Below, in pieces: positions 27,526 through 37,325 of a DNA stretch of 51,799 bases. The DNA comes from an uncultured Clostridia bacterium (GTDB lineage: Bacteria > Bacillota > Clostridia > TANB77 > CAG-508). Under the pieces are notes generated by a model. That model made no database searches, had not been told where the DNA came from, and worked only from the letters and a program-made list of their open reading frames with translations. The position numbers and the translations under genes are program-made. Each line of letters begins with the position of its first letter. Position 1 is the stretch's first letter. The stretch spans positions 1-51,799 of the forward strand of contig CANQCV010000009.1 in the NCBI GenBank assembly GCA_947591045.1, given 5' to 3'.

Positions 27526-28794
27526 TTATTTACTTTTTAAATCTTCTATAATACTTTCTGCTGCCATTCGCCCTGCTGATGCTGCCCACGCTACTGTTGC
27601 TTTTTGTCCTATTATATCTCCTCCTGCATATATTTTCTTATCTGTTGTATGATATTTTTCATCCACCTTTATATATCCCCATTTATTTAATTCTAGTCCT
27701 AACTTTTCTAAAAGTGTCTTATTGGGTTTTGAGCCAACTGCCATCACTACATAGTCCATATCCAAAATATAATTACTATTTTCTATATTAACTGGTACTT
27801 CTCTTTCCTCTCCTTGTTTTTTTACTAATTCAGTTTTAATACATTCTATTTTTTCTACTTTATTTGTACCTAAAATTTTTACAAGATTATTTTGAAATAA
27901 AAATTTAATTCCCTCTTTTTTAGCATCCTCTATTTCTTTTTTCTCTGCTGGCATCTGCTTTTCAGCTCTACGATAAATAACATAAACTTCTTCTGCTCCC
28001 ATGAGTTTAATTGTTCTACTACAATCCATTGCTACATTTCCACCGCCGATTACAGCTACTTTTTTGCCTTTATAGTTAGGATGATTATTAGTTTCTAATA
28101 AACTGTTTCCGCCATATACGCCCTCTAAATTTTCGCCCTCTATGTTCATTTTTTCTGGAACATTAGCACCAAAAGCTAAAAAAATTGCATCATACTGTTG
28201 TTTTAGTTCTTCTATATCAATATTTTTACCTAACTGCATATTTGTTTTTACTTTAATTCCTAAACTCAAAATTTGCATAATTGTATCATCTAATACTTTT
28301 TTATCTAATCTAAATTCTGGTATACCTCTTCTTAAAATTCCACCTAAGTTATCATATTTTTCATATATTACAACCTCTGCTCCACTTCTTGCTAAAAATG
28401 CACTTGCATTTAGCCCAGCAGGTCCTCCTCCTATAACGGCTACCTTTTTTTCTTTTAAATCATTTCCCTTTTGCAAGTTTTTATAATATCCTTGTTTAAT
28501 TGCCTCATCAAACACATATGCCTCTATAGCTCCGATATTTACAGGCTCTCCTTTTATTCCTCTTATACAACTTCCCATACATTGTTTTTGATGTGGGCAA
28601 ATTCTGCCACAAATACTTCCTAGCATTGTCGTATTTGTTAAAACTTTGTATGCTTCTTCTATGTTTTGTTCTTTTACATATTTAATAAATGTTGGTATAT
28701 CATTTGAAAGTGGACACCCTTTTTTAGCACATGGTTTTTCTTTGCAATTCAAACAATATTCTACATACTCTTTTACTTTTTCTTGTTCTAGCAT
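27526..28794 (-). CDS. NAD(P)-dependent oxidoreductase, GltD-like flavoprotein
   Basis: A 422-residue protein built like the glutamate synthase small subunit. An N-terminal DPYD-type domain has two cysteine sets (CLNCKEKPCAKKGC and CGRICPHQKQCMGSC) for 4Fe-4S clusters. An FAD site follows (VAVIGGGPAGLNASAFL), then an NADPH site (VAVIGGGNVAMDCSRT) and a second FAD motif, IYAGGDI, at the end. It passes electrons from NAD(P)H to a partner. No large glutamate synthase subunit is nearby, so the partner and reaction are unknown; calling it gltD would go too far. It is the last gene of a run starting at addB. Confidence 0.88.
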   Translation of the reverse strand: MLEQEKVKEYVEYCLNCKEKPCAKKGCPLSNDIPTFIKYVKEQNIEEAYKVLTNTTMLGSICGRICPHQKQCMGSCIRGIKGEPVNIGAIEAYVFDEAIKQGYYKNLQKGNDLKEKKVAVIGGGPAGLNASAFLARSGAEVVIYEKYDNLGGILRRGIPEFRLDKKVLDDTIMQILSLGIKVKTNMQLGKNIDIEELKQQYDAIFLAFGANVPEKMNIEGENLEGVYGGNSLLETNNHPNYKGKKVAVIGGGNVAMDCSRTIKLMGAEEVYVIYRRAEKQMPAEKKEIEDAKKEGIKFLFQNNLVKILGTNKVEKIECIKTELVKKQGEEREVPVNIENSNYILDMDYVVMAVGSKPNKTLLEKLGLELNKWGYIKVDEKYHTTDKKIYAGGDIIGQKATVAWAASAGRMAAESIIEDLKSK

Positions 28795-28811
28795 TTACCT
28801 TTTCCTCTTTT

Positions 28812-29372
28812 TTAGTTCTTAATTTCATTATATTTTTCCATTACTGATTTTAAATCTTTCCAAAATTCTATTTTCTTTGTCTCGTCACGAAGTAATGCTG
28901 CAGGATGCCATGTTGGCATATAGTAAATTCCTTTTCTTTCTATCCAATTCCCTCTTGCTGATGTTATACCATATTCTTTTCCCAATATATTTTTTAAAGC
29001 TGTACTTCCTAGTAATACTATAATTTTAGGCTTTACTAATATAACCTGATTTCTAAGGTAATCAAGACATGCTTCCGCTTCATCATTTTCTGGAACTCTA
29101 TTTGATGGTGGTCTGCATTTTACAATATTTGCAATATAAAGAGATTGTCTATCTATATCTAGCCCTTTAAAAGCTTTATCCATAAGTTGTCCTGCTTTTC
29201 CTACAAAAGGAATTCCTTGCTTATCCTCATCTGCTCCTGGTCCTTCTCCTATTAGCATTATATCTGCATTTTTATTTCCTACTCCAAACACAATATTAGT
29301 TCTATTTTGGCATAATTTGCATTTTTTGCAATTTACTATACTATTTTCTAGTTCTTCCCAATTATTGTACAT
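28812..29372 (-). CDS. uracil-DNA glycosylase, family 4
   Basis: A 186-residue iron-sulfur uracil-DNA glycosylase that removes uracil arising from cytosine deamination. Motifs seen are [12 protein letters not shown] with cluster cysteines near residue 14, [20 protein letters not shown] in the active site, [12 protein letters not shown] with another cluster ligand, and [11 protein letters not shown] with the conserved His. The family is usually 180-220 residues. It lies between the LD-carboxypeptidase-like and gltD-like genes, 8 and 17 bases away. Confidence 0.94.
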   Translation of the reverse strand: MYNNWEELENSIVNCKKCKLCQNRTNIVFGVGNKNADIMLIGEGPGADEDKQGIPFVGKAGQLMDKAFKGLDIDRQSLYIANIVKCRPPSNRVPENDEAEACLDYLRNQVILVKPKIIVLLGSTALKNILGKEYGITSARGNWIERKGIYYMPTWHPAALLRDETKKIEFWKDLKSVMEKYNEIKN

Positions 29373-29380
29373 TTTTACTC

Positions 29381-30295
29381 CTACTTTTCCATAAAATTTT
29401 GTATTATTTCTATTTTTATTTCTTTTGATGTATCTATTTTTGCCATTGCTCCAACAGGTATAACAGTTTTCTTTTCAGTGTGTCCAAAATTATTTGATTT
29501 AATAATTGGAAAATTATATTTATCTTCCAATACATCTTGTAGAATTTTCTCTAATGCTACTGCTCCATCATAATTTCCAACCCATATACCTTTTATTTTA
29601 TCAAACACACCATTTTGCTTCATATGGTATAAATAATTTGAAACAAGTGCTGGTGGAGTTTCTAAACAAAACTCTTCTATAAATAAAATCTTATTATTAA
29701 AATCAATTTCATAATTTCCTGCACACATTTGACTAGTTAAGCTCAAATTTCCACCTACTAATATTCCTTCTGCTGTGCCCTCTTTAATTGTAAAATATTC
29801 GTCTTCTTCATTTCCTAATTCTAAACTCCCCTGCACAAATCTTTTTATTATTTCATTATATGCATACTCTGTTTCCCATGTTGTAAGAGATTTAAAAGTA
29901 GGACCATTAAATGTAATTACTCCGGTTTTAGCATAAATAACATTTGTAAGTGATGTTGCATCACTAAATCCGCAAATTGGTTTTGGATTATTTTTTATTG
30001 TTTCATAATCTAAATATTCAAAAACATTTTTTGAATTAAATCCACCACTTAAACAAAAAATCATTTTTATATCTGTATTTTCAAACATTTTGTTAATATC
30101 TTCTGCCTTTTCTTTTGGAGTAGCACCATACCCTAAGGTGTTTTTAAAAACATTTTTTCCAAACTCAATATGAAAGCCTGCTTTTTCCATTAGCAATACA
30201 GATTTATTTATTGCCTCTAAATCTTCTTTATCTACTTGTGATGATGGGCTAACAACACCTATTGTATCATCTTTTTTTAAAGTTTTAAACATCAT
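29381..30295 (-). CDS. LD-carboxypeptidase / MccF-like serine peptidase (S66)
   Basis: A 304-residue S66 family protein. It starts with [16 protein letters not shown], has the nucleophile Ser in CGFSDATSL near residue 110, a Glu in [11 protein letters not shown], and the catalytic His in [14 protein letters not shown]. Members cleave L,D-bonds in murein tetrapeptides or detoxify microcin C-type compounds; the sequence does not decide which. It overlaps the pgeF stop by 4 bases (ATGA), and its AAGGAG site lies within the end of pgeF, indicating translational coupling. A second ATG at 30292 is an equally good start. Confidence 0.9.
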   Translation of the reverse strand: MMFKTLKKDDTIGVVSPSSQVDKEDLEAINKSVLLMEKAGFHIEFGKNVFKNTLGYGATPKEKAEDINKMFENTDIKMIFCLSGGFNSKNVFEYLDYETIKNNPKPICGFSDATSLTNVIYAKTGVITFNGPTFKSLTTWETEYAYNEIIKRFVQGSLELGNEEDEYFTIKEGTAEGILVGGNLSLTSQMCAGNYEIDFNNKILFIEEFCLETPPALVSNYLYHMKQNGVFDKIKGIWVGNYDGAVALEKILQDVLEDKYNFPIIKSNNFGHTEKKTVIPVGAMAKIDTSKEIKIEIIQNFMEK

Positions 30296-31095
30296 TTTTT
30301 CTCCTTTATCATTATCATTGCTGCATTTCTTCCGTCATTTTTTTCTGCTCTATGAGAATGAAAATATTGTGATTTACATACTGTACAAATTCCGCTATCT
30401 ACAATGTTTTTTTCTTTTATTCCCACTTCTTCTAATATTATATAATTAATTAATGTAGTATCAATATTGTATTTTTGTACATTTTCTTTTCTTCTACCTA
30501 ATGCAATAATATCATTTAATCTTTTTGTATAAGAAAACTCTTTTTTAAACATATTCATTACATCTTCTTCTACTTCAAAATGGCATTTTCTAATATGTGG
30601 ACATATAAAACAAATAATATCTTCTGGCCTAGAATGAAACTCTGTAATCATTTTTTTAACTGCTTTTTGTCCAATTTTTTTAAGAGTCCCTCTCCATCCT
30701 GAATGTATATTACCTACAACCTTTTTTACAGGATCATATAACAATATTGAAGTGCAATCAGCAGATGTTGTACATAAAAAAATATTTTCTTTATTAGTAA
30801 TAAGTCCATCTACTTCATTAAATTCTTGTTCTTTACTATTTACAATTTCTACATTATCTGTATGTGTCTGATGTGGTTTTATAAAAAAAGCATTTTTTTC
30901 TCCTAAACATGCAAATATTTTGCTATAACTTTTTGTTAAAACATCATTATTTTCATGTGTTTTAAAATCTATGTCTCCTATTTTTGTTGTATAGCAATGC
31001 TTCACTTCTGGATAATCTAACAGTTTTCTAAATTGGAGATATTCTATGCCATTTTCTTTTTTATGAATTATATTTTCATTTGATAAATCTTCCAT
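30292..31095 (-). CDS. pgeF: peptidoglycan editing factor family protein (YlmD/PgeF)
   Basis: A 267-residue laccase-domain protein of the YlmD/YfiH family. The zinc or copper ligands are visible: the His pair in IKPHQTHTDN, the Cys in TTSADCTSILLYDP, and the His in VGNIHSGWRGTLKK. Members are reported to control which dipeptide is attached during murein precursor synthesis and to have purine nucleoside phosphorylase activity. The neighbouring LD-carboxypeptidase-like gene would fit a murein role. ATG 31095 follows GGGGAGG and lies 17 bases after the corrected addB stop. Confidence 0.9.
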   Translation of the reverse strand: MEDLSNENIIHKKENGIEYLQFRKLLDYPEVKHCYTTKIGDIDFKTHENNDVLTKSYSKIFACLGEKNAFFIKPHQTHTDNVEIVNSKEQEFNEVDGLITNKENIFLCTTSADCTSILLYDPVKKVVGNIHSGWRGTLKKIGQKAVKKMITEFHSRPEDIICFICPHIRKCHFEVEEDVMNMFKKEFSYTKRLNDIIALGRRKENVQKYNIDTTLINYIILEEVGIKEKNIVDSGICTVCKSQYFHSHRAEKNDGRNAAMIMIKEKK

Positions 31096-31112
31096 AGAAC
31101 CTCCCCTTTTTA

Positions 31113-34100
31113 CTACTTATTTTTTGCAATTTCTTCTAAAATAGCATCTTTATTTACATTGCCAATATAGTAGTAAGAATCTTTGCAAATTCCATTATTA
31201 AAATTACAAATAGAATGATATGCACAATATTCGCAAGGAGTTTTGCCTTGTTTTACTTTATAATATGGCTTTACTTCTATTTTTCCTTTTAATATTTCTT
31301 TGCTAATTTGTTTAATTAGCTTTTTAGTATATTCTTGTAAATCTTCAAACTGCTTTTTAGTTACACTGCTTGATTTTGCACTTAAAGTACCCTCTTTATC
31401 AATATATGCTGGTATCTGTGTAGAAAACCCCGTGTCTATTTTTGTATCCATCATTCTAACAATATCAATATCTGCTAAAATAAGTCCTTTCATTTTAAAT
31501 TGTTTTCCGCAATTCTTCTTTAATTTCTTCATCTGTCATATGAGAACTTGATTTTACTATTGGATCTATTAAATTAAAATATAATACCCCTGCTGGAAGC
31601 ACATCATCTGTTTTACAAATTGCATCTAAATATGTAAGTAATTGTAGTTGCAATCCCGCTACTACTTCATTCAAATTTATATCTTTTATAGATGATTTAT
31701 AATCAATAATTCTAATATAATTTCCATCTTTGGTTTTAGCAATATCTATTCTGTCTATTTTTCCCGTAATCTCAACTTTTTTTCCATCTTCTAAATCAAT
31801 TTTAATTGGCTCATATGTTTTGCCTTGCTTAAACTCTAATTCATGTCCTAACACTTCAAATTTACTATTTTTTAAACTGTCTACTATGTATTTCATAGAT
31901 TGTTTTATGACTTTTTTTAATCTAACTACTAAAACACGGTATTTTGCAACATTTGTAAAAATATAATTTTTCTTTAACTGTAATTTTTCTTCTATGATTT
32001 TATCTACAATATCTGAAATTTCTTCATCAGTTATTTGTTTTACAGATATGTTTTTGTTTTGCAACTCATCAAAAAATGAATCAATAACATCATGCATAAA
32101 AGTACCAGTATCTATTGCTTGTATTTTAAAATTACTTTTTTCTGATAAATTTAAGCCGTATTTTAAATAATATGAAAATGGACAAGCTCTATATTGTTCA
32201 AGCCTTGATACACTTGTTTTTAAAGTATCACCATATAATTTTGAAATTAGTTTTCCATCTATATCATTTGGCTTATTTGTATAATTTAAGGCTTTCATAG
32301 CATACTCTAGTCTATTTTTCCATTCTTCATTTGTAGAATAATAATTATATAATATTTTCCATACTTCTTCTTTGCTGTAATTTTCTTGTTTTTCATTTTC
32401 TTTTAGATTTCTTAAAGAATTTAAAAGAAGTTCAAATGCTGTTTCTTCTGTAAATATTTCTATGTCTTTTTCTCCAATATCACTTTCTTCATATATCTTT
32501 GGGAAAATTTTCTTAATTCTATTTATTAGTATTGATGGTCTTAAAGATTTTCCCTCTAAATCAGAAGAAGAATATGATAAATATAGCTTTTCTTCTGCAG
32601 AGCTAAATGCCTTATATATATTAAAATTATCATCATATAAATTCTCTGTTGTTCCTTTTGCAAGCTCTGCCCCAAGTTCTTTTAATTTTTCTCTATCATT
32701 ATCATTAAAAAAGCCTTCGTTTTTATAACTTCCTGGAAAACTCCCATCATTTAATCCTATTATAAATACAGCTTTAACTTTGTTACTTCTTGAACGATCC
32801 ACATCTCCTACAATTACTTGGTCTTGTGATGCTGGAATTTTACCTAAACTGCTTTTTCCTAAACCAATTTTTAAAATATCTGCATATTTTTCAAAAGACA
32901 CTTTTTTATCTCCAAAAAGTTCTACTAATTCATCAAATACAGATGTAACAATATTAATACTTGTTTCATATTCTTGTACTTTTTCAATTTCTCCAATTTC
33001 TTGTAATTCTGTTATCTTATTTTTTAGTTTTTCTTCTATACCATTTTCTATTAAAAAGGTATATAACTGTTCTGTAATGCTTTTAACATCTTTTTTGCCA
33101 GTTAGTTTTTCTTTAAAATTTAATAGTGGTGATACTACTTTTTCTCTCATATGTAAAATTTTGCTTTGTACTTCTTCGCTCTCATCATAAAAAGTCCATT
33201 CGCCCTGATACCATTTATTTGCCTTTATTCCCCATTTTAAACAGTAGTTTTCTAAAACATTTATATCTAACTCATCTAACTCTAAAAAACCTGTCTTTAT
33301 ATATTCAAATACTGATTCATAATCCCAGTTTTTTGCAAATATTTGAAGAATTGCAAGTATATATCTTACCAATAAGTTTTGGCTTAAATCTTTTTTTTCG
33401 TCAATAAATACAGGTATTTTATAACTATTAAAAATAGCCTTGCATAAACTAGAATATTGCTCCAAATTTTTTGTAATTACAGATATATCATTGTATCTAT
33501 ATCCTTTTTTCTTAACAAGTTTTATAATCTCTTGAGCTACTTTTTCTATTTCTGAATATTGATTATTCGCTAAAAATAGCTTTATATCGTAAACCTCTTC
33601 TTGATATTTTTTATATGGAAAAGCATAAATATTTTTTTCCAAATGACTTAATTCGTTACTCTTAAATCGATAGCAATTTTGTAAATAAACAGGCTCTTCT
33701 ATTTTTACATTTTCTTGTCTTGCAATTTGCAAAATCTTATCTAGTGTTTGCTTATTTGAATAAAAAATATCTATATCTGGGTTTGTCCCTATATCAATAT
33801 TATCTGTACATACTGTAATATAGATATTGTTATTGTTTCTAAATAACATTCTTAAAATATTATATTCTTGTTTTGTAAATCCCACAAACTCGTCTATGTA
33901 AATATCACAATTTTTAAAATCTTCTATATTTTCTAGTTCAGAAGAAAGAATAGTTAAATTATCATTTTCGTCAATATATGAATTTTTTATAGTTTCTTCA
34001 TATTTTTCGTATATTGTTAGCATATCGTTAATTTTAGAGCTTAAATATTTACTATCTGTATCTTTTACTGCTTGTTTTAAAGCATCTACTCCTATATCGT

Positions 34101-34485
34101 GCTTTTTAAACTCTGTGATTTGTGTATTTATTAAATCTATATTATCAGAAGACTTTCCAATAAACTTTAAATCATTCTTTTTGTCAGATAAAATGTCATA
34201 AATTAGCATAGATTTTCCGCAAGAAGATAAATGCATGCTATTTGCCCTTCTAGTTTCTTGAATAGCACGATATGCCATACGATTAAAAGTAACTACTTCC
34301 GCATCAACAACAGCATTTTGTTCTATGCAGTCTAATAGCTTTTTTTCTGCTGCATAGGAAAATTGCTCTGGTGTAATAATATATATTTTTCTTTGCAATT
34401 TATTTTCTATTTTTTTTGCAATTTCATTAAAGATATATGTACTTTTTCCTGTTCCTGATTTGCCATAAATAATTTGTAATCCCAT
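31113..34485 (-). CDS. addB: ATP-dependent helicase/nuclease subunit B, read through one CGG +1 shift
   Basis: AddB, 1123 residues when joined, is the second subunit of AddAB. Walker A is YGKSGTGKST near residue 8. The nuclease motif is in ITGKIDRID...IIDYKSS, followed by GLQLQLLTYLDA. The first iron-sulfur cysteine is in CRACPFSYY, and the last three lie in CEYCAYHSIC. That last group is in a different frame from the rest. The join is CGGA at 31509-31506: skipping C gives EELGKQFKMKGLILAD. The zero frame ends RKTI-stop, about 130 residues short, without three of the four cluster ligands, so an active AddB needs the shift. ATG 34485 follows GAGGAGAAAAT. Four genes follow closely, probably as an operon. 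Confidence 0.93.
31506..31509 (-). other. CGGA +1 frameshift site 4 (addB, Gly993)
   Basis: The coding strand is GAA TTG CGG AAA ACA ATT TAA. Skipping C gives TTG GGA AAA CAA TTT AAA ATG, joining the nuclease domain to its iron-sulfur cysteines. Confidence 0.87.
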
Positions 34486-34812
34486 ATTTTCTCCTCATCT
34501 AGTTATACTAAATAGATTTTATCTTATTGAATTAAATATGTCAACTTATTAAGAAATACTTATTTAACAATATTAATTTTGTAAAAAATAAAGCATCGAT
34601 ATTATTATATTTATAATAATTTATTTAAGGTTGTATTTTTTATCTTTTTACAACTTTTTCTAACAAAATATTATGTATTAAATATTTTGTGTTATTATGT
34701 AAAAATATAATCCAATATTGGATTATATTACTTTTGCTAGTTAAAGAATTTAGCTAGCAAACAGAATAAAGGCACTGCAATAATAGAGTAACACTATAAG
34801 GAGGATTTCAAC
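34486..34812. promoter_or_regulatory. intergenic region with palindromes ahead of the secreted-protein gene
   Basis: This 327-base AT-rich gap holds the addB promoter on the minus strand. On the plus strand it holds a perfect 18-base palindrome, TAATCCAATATTGGATTA, at about 34709-34726; an inverted repeat TTTGCTAG/CTAGCAAA at 34733-34740 and 34754-34761; and the left copy of an 18-base repeat at 34763-34780. These could be operator sites or ends of a mobile cassette. No clear promoter for the downstream gene stands out. Confidence 0.45.
34516..34544 (-). promoter_or_regulatory. predicted sigma-A promoter of the addB operon
   Basis: Minus strand TTGACA, 17 bases, TAAAAT, with the -10 box about 30 bases before ATG 34485. 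Confidence 0.7.
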
Positions 34813-35315
34813 ATGAAAAGGTTGCTTGCCATTGTCTTTGCGATTATGCTTGTGGTTTCTTTAAATACCACTGCACTCGCGGCTGAAGTTGCGGTAGACG
34901 AAACTCTCCAGCTAAATTCTGGAGTAAACGCTTACCCTGAAAGTGTTGATGGCAATGTAGGTTCTGAGATTGTTTTGAATCTCTCTCCTGCTGCCCCCAC
35001 TACTTTTTCTGTCACATTTGACAAAGATTATGAAAACTTACACCTAATCTTTGTTACGAGAAAAAAAACTTCCGGTACTTCTAGCGCTTCGGCCACTTAC
35101 ATTATTCGAGTGGCTGGAAAGGTGACAACAGTACAAACTAATGACGAGGGACAAGTTTATTCTTTTGGGAATGTTAAGGCTGGTACCTATACTGGTACAA
35201 TTACATATTCCAAAGGAAATGCCAGCGAGTATCTTGGTCTCATACAGTTTGTACAATAACTTTTCCACACAACAAGATTCGTAAAACAAAGTAGTCTTTG
35301 CAGTGCCTTTATTCT
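34763..35315. repeat. 18-bp inverted repeats flanking a secreted-protein gene
   Basis: AGAATAAAGGCACTGCAA at 34763-34780 recurs as an exact inverted copy at 35298-35315, 18 of 18 bases. The 517 bases between contain one GC-richer gene. The pair could be terminal repeats of a small cassette, an invertible segment, or mRNA ends that pair. Confidence 0.85.
34813..35259 (+). CDS. secreted protein, unknown, GC-richer than its surroundings
   Basis: A 148-residue protein with a signal peptide (MKRLLAIVFAIMLVVSL, cleavage after ALA near residue 23) and a Ser/Thr/Val-rich mature part that looks like beta strands with no cysteines. I do not recognise the family. AAGGAGG lies 9 bases before ATG 34813. 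Base composition is unlike the neighbours: 28 of 60 bases in 34861-34920 are G or C, and codons such as GCC, CTC and GCG are frequent. With the flanking 18-bp inverted repeats this suggests acquisition by transfer. The two-component system and transporter downstream have their own promoter. Confidence 0.8.
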   Translation: MKRLLAIVFAIMLVVSLNTTALAAEVAVDETLQLNSGVNAYPESVDGNVGSEIVLNLSPAAPTTFSVTFDKDYENLHLIFVTRKKTSGTSSASATYIIRVAGKVTTVQTNDEGQVYSFGNVKAGTYTGTITYSKGNASEYLGLIQFVQ

Positions 35316-35335
35316 AAAAAAGATAAATTATCTTT

Positions 35336-35366
35336 CTTGAGACATTTATATGTCTCAAGTTTTCTT
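35336..35366 (+). terminator. terminator after the secreted-protein gene
   Basis: Stem CTTGAGACA/TGTCTCAAG followed by TTTTC on the plus strand. A second small palindrome, AAAGATAAATTATCTTT, precedes it. Confidence 0.7.
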
Positions 35367-35387
35367 ATATATAATAATTTTGTAAAT

Positions 35388-35416
35388 TTGAAAATAATGA
35401 TAATATATAGTATAAT
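35388..35416 (+). promoter_or_regulatory. predicted sigma-A promoter of the two-component system
   Basis: TTGAAA, 17 bases, TATAAT, ending 18 bases before the GTG at 35435, so the leader would be very short. Confidence 0.65.
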
Positions 35417-35434
35417 CGGTATTGGGTGAATTAT

Positions 35435-36106
35435 GTGAAAAAAATATTATTTGTAGAAGATGTCGAAAGTATTTCTGACGGAATTAAATATGCAGTAATT
35501 CAAGAAGGTTTTAATATAGATATATGTCATAATATGAAAAGCGCTAAAGAGAGTATTAATAATAGTTACGATTTGATTTTATTAGACATTATTTTGCCTG
35601 ATGGAAATGGCATAACCTTATATAAATATATTAAATCAAAATATAATGTACCAGTTATATTTATAACTGCTAAGGATTCGGAAGATGATATTGTAAATGG
35701 TTTAGATTTAGGAGCAGATGATTATATTGTTAAGCCGTTTAGAATGAGAGAATTAATGTCTAGATTAAAAAGCGTCTTAAGAAGAAATGAAGTTTCATCC
35801 ATTGTTAAAATAGGGAATATACAATTTGATGAACAAAACAATATAATTTATAAAGATGATAAAGCAATAAATTTAACTGCTTTGGAATATAAATTAATGA
35901 CTATATTGATAGAAAATAAAGGTAAATTAGTAACAAGAGAATATTTACTTAGTAGAATATGGGATATATCTTCTAATTTTGTTAATGATAATACTCTGAC
36001 TGTGTATATGAAAAGATTACGCGAAAAGATAGAAGATGATCCTAACGAACCTAAAATAATAAAAACAATAAGAGGGATAGGATATAAAATTGAAAATAAT
36101 ACATAA
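35435..36106 (+). CDS. OmpR-family response regulator
   Basis: A 223-residue regulator. The receiver domain has acidic residues in FVEDVES, the phospho-acceptor Asp in DLILLDIILPDG near residue 50, ITAKDS, and the Lys in DDYIVKPF. The winged-helix DNA-binding domain ends TLTVYMKRLREKIE...IRGIGYKIE. GTG 35435 is preferred because GGGTGA lies 6 bases upstream; another GTG sits 9 bases earlier. The kinase gene overlaps its end by 17 bases. The tandem sites at 37266-37286 upstream of the ABC transporter are its probable target. Confidence 0.93.
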   Translation: MKKILFVEDVESISDGIKYAVIQEGFNIDICHNMKSAKESINNSYDLILLDIILPDGNGITLYKYIKSKYNVPVIFITAKDSEDDIVNGLDLGADDYIVKPFRMRELMSRLKSVLRRNEVSSIVKIGNIQFDEQNNIIYKDDKAINLTALEYKLMTILIENKGKLVTREYLLSRIWDISSNFVNDNTLTVYMKRLREKIEDDPNEPKIIKTIRGIGYKIENNT

Positions 36107-37205
36107 CCAAAAAATGAAAATATTAACGATTATAATGCTTGTAACAATTATATTAGCATGTATAGGCTTGATTTTATCATTTAATTTAGTAAATAAATAT
36201 AATAAACGCCAAATTTTAAATCAATATAATTTTGATATTAATGAATCAGTTGCAATATATGAATTTGAAAAAGAACTTAGTATATATATAATTATTGCTA
36301 TGTTTTTTATATTTATTTGCTCAATTATATGGTATGTTACAAATTATATTTTAATAAATAATGAAAAGATAAAATTAGAAAATATAATTAAAAACATAGA
36401 AAATATTAGCAAAAGAGATTATAATTTTTTAGTTCAAGAAACAGATATAAGCTCTTTTGGAGCATTTAAAGATGAGATATATAAAGCAATTATAAATTTA
36501 CAAGAATATGCAAAGCAAATAGAAGACGATAAGAAAAAATTATCAATATATTTATCGGATATTTCTCATCAATTAAGAACTCCTCTTTTATCTGTTACAA
36601 TATTAGCAGATAATCTACTAGAAAATATATCACAGTTTCCAGAAGAAGAAAGAAAACTAATTTATAGAATGTCTATTGAATTAGATAAAATGAAATGGTT
36701 AGTAGATAGCTTATTAAAAATAGCTCAATTAGATACCAAAAGCGTAACTTTAAAAAAAGAAAAAATTAATATAAAAAACTTATTAGACGCTGTACAAAAA
36801 AATGTAGAAATATTATTAGATTTAAAAAATGAAACTATAAAAGTAATTTATAAAACTCCAAATAATATTTGTTTTACAGGTGATTTTAAGTGGATTTTAG
36901 AGGCCTTTACAAATATTGTAAAGAATGCAATCGAATATTCAAAACAAGGAGATATTATAAAAATATATTGTAGTCAAAATGTGTTGTATACAGAAATTAT
37001 CATTGAAGATAATGGAAGTGGAATAAATCAAGATGATTTGGCACACATATTTGATAGATTTTATAAAGGAAAAAATAGCAATAAGGATAGTTTTGGAATA
37101 GGTCTTGCTATTTCAAAACAAATTATTACAGAACAAGATGGAGAAATAAATGTAGAAAGTACTATTGGTAATGGAACAAAATTTATAATTAGATTTACAA
37201 ATTAA
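36090..37205 (+). CDS. sensor histidine kinase
   Basis: A 371-residue kinase with two membrane segments (about 9-32 and 62-86) and a short external loop of about 30 residues. HAMP-like coil, the phospho-acceptor SDISHQLRTPLLSV, the N box NIVKNAIEYS, and G boxes DNGSGI and SFGIGLAIS follow in order. The start is TTG 36090, overlapping the regulator gene; ATAGGAT lies 8 bases upstream. The short sensor loop resembles kinases that sense through a partner ABC transporter, and one is encoded 120 bases downstream, but this link is an inference. Confidence 0.92.
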   Translation: MKIIHNQKMKILTIIMLVTIILACIGLILSFNLVNKYNKRQILNQYNFDINESVAIYEFEKELSIYIIIAMFFIFICSIIWYVTNYILINNEKIKLENIIKNIENISKRDYNFLVQETDISSFGAFKDEIYKAIINLQEYAKQIEDDKKKLSIYLSDISHQLRTPLLSVTILADNLLENISQFPEEERKLIYRMSIELDKMKWLVDSLLKIAQLDTKSVTLKKEKINIKNLLDAVQKNVEILLDLKNETIKVIYKTPNNICFTGDFKWILEAFTNIVKNAIEYSKQGDIIKIYCSQNVLYTEIIIEDNGSGINQDDLAHIFDRFYKGKNSNKDSFGIGLAISKQIITEQDGEINVESTIGNGTKFIIRFTN

Positions 37206-37265
37206 TAATAAAAAATAGATATTTCGTTTAAAAAATTTGAGCAAATGTCTATTTTTTTGTAAATT

Positions 37266-37297
37266 GTCACTTTATAGTCACTTTATTAATGTAAAAT
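37266..37297 (+). promoter_or_regulatory. tandem operator and promoter of the ABC transporter
   Basis: GTCACTTTAT occurs twice in direct orientation at 37266-37275 and 37277-37286, an 11-base period typical of OmpR/PhoB-family dimers. The second copy precedes TAAAAT at 37292-37297, and no good -35 box is present. This fits a promoter activated by the adjacent response regulator. Confidence 0.6.
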
Positions 37298-37325
37298 AAT
37301 AATAAAAACAAAAGGAGGAAAGTTT

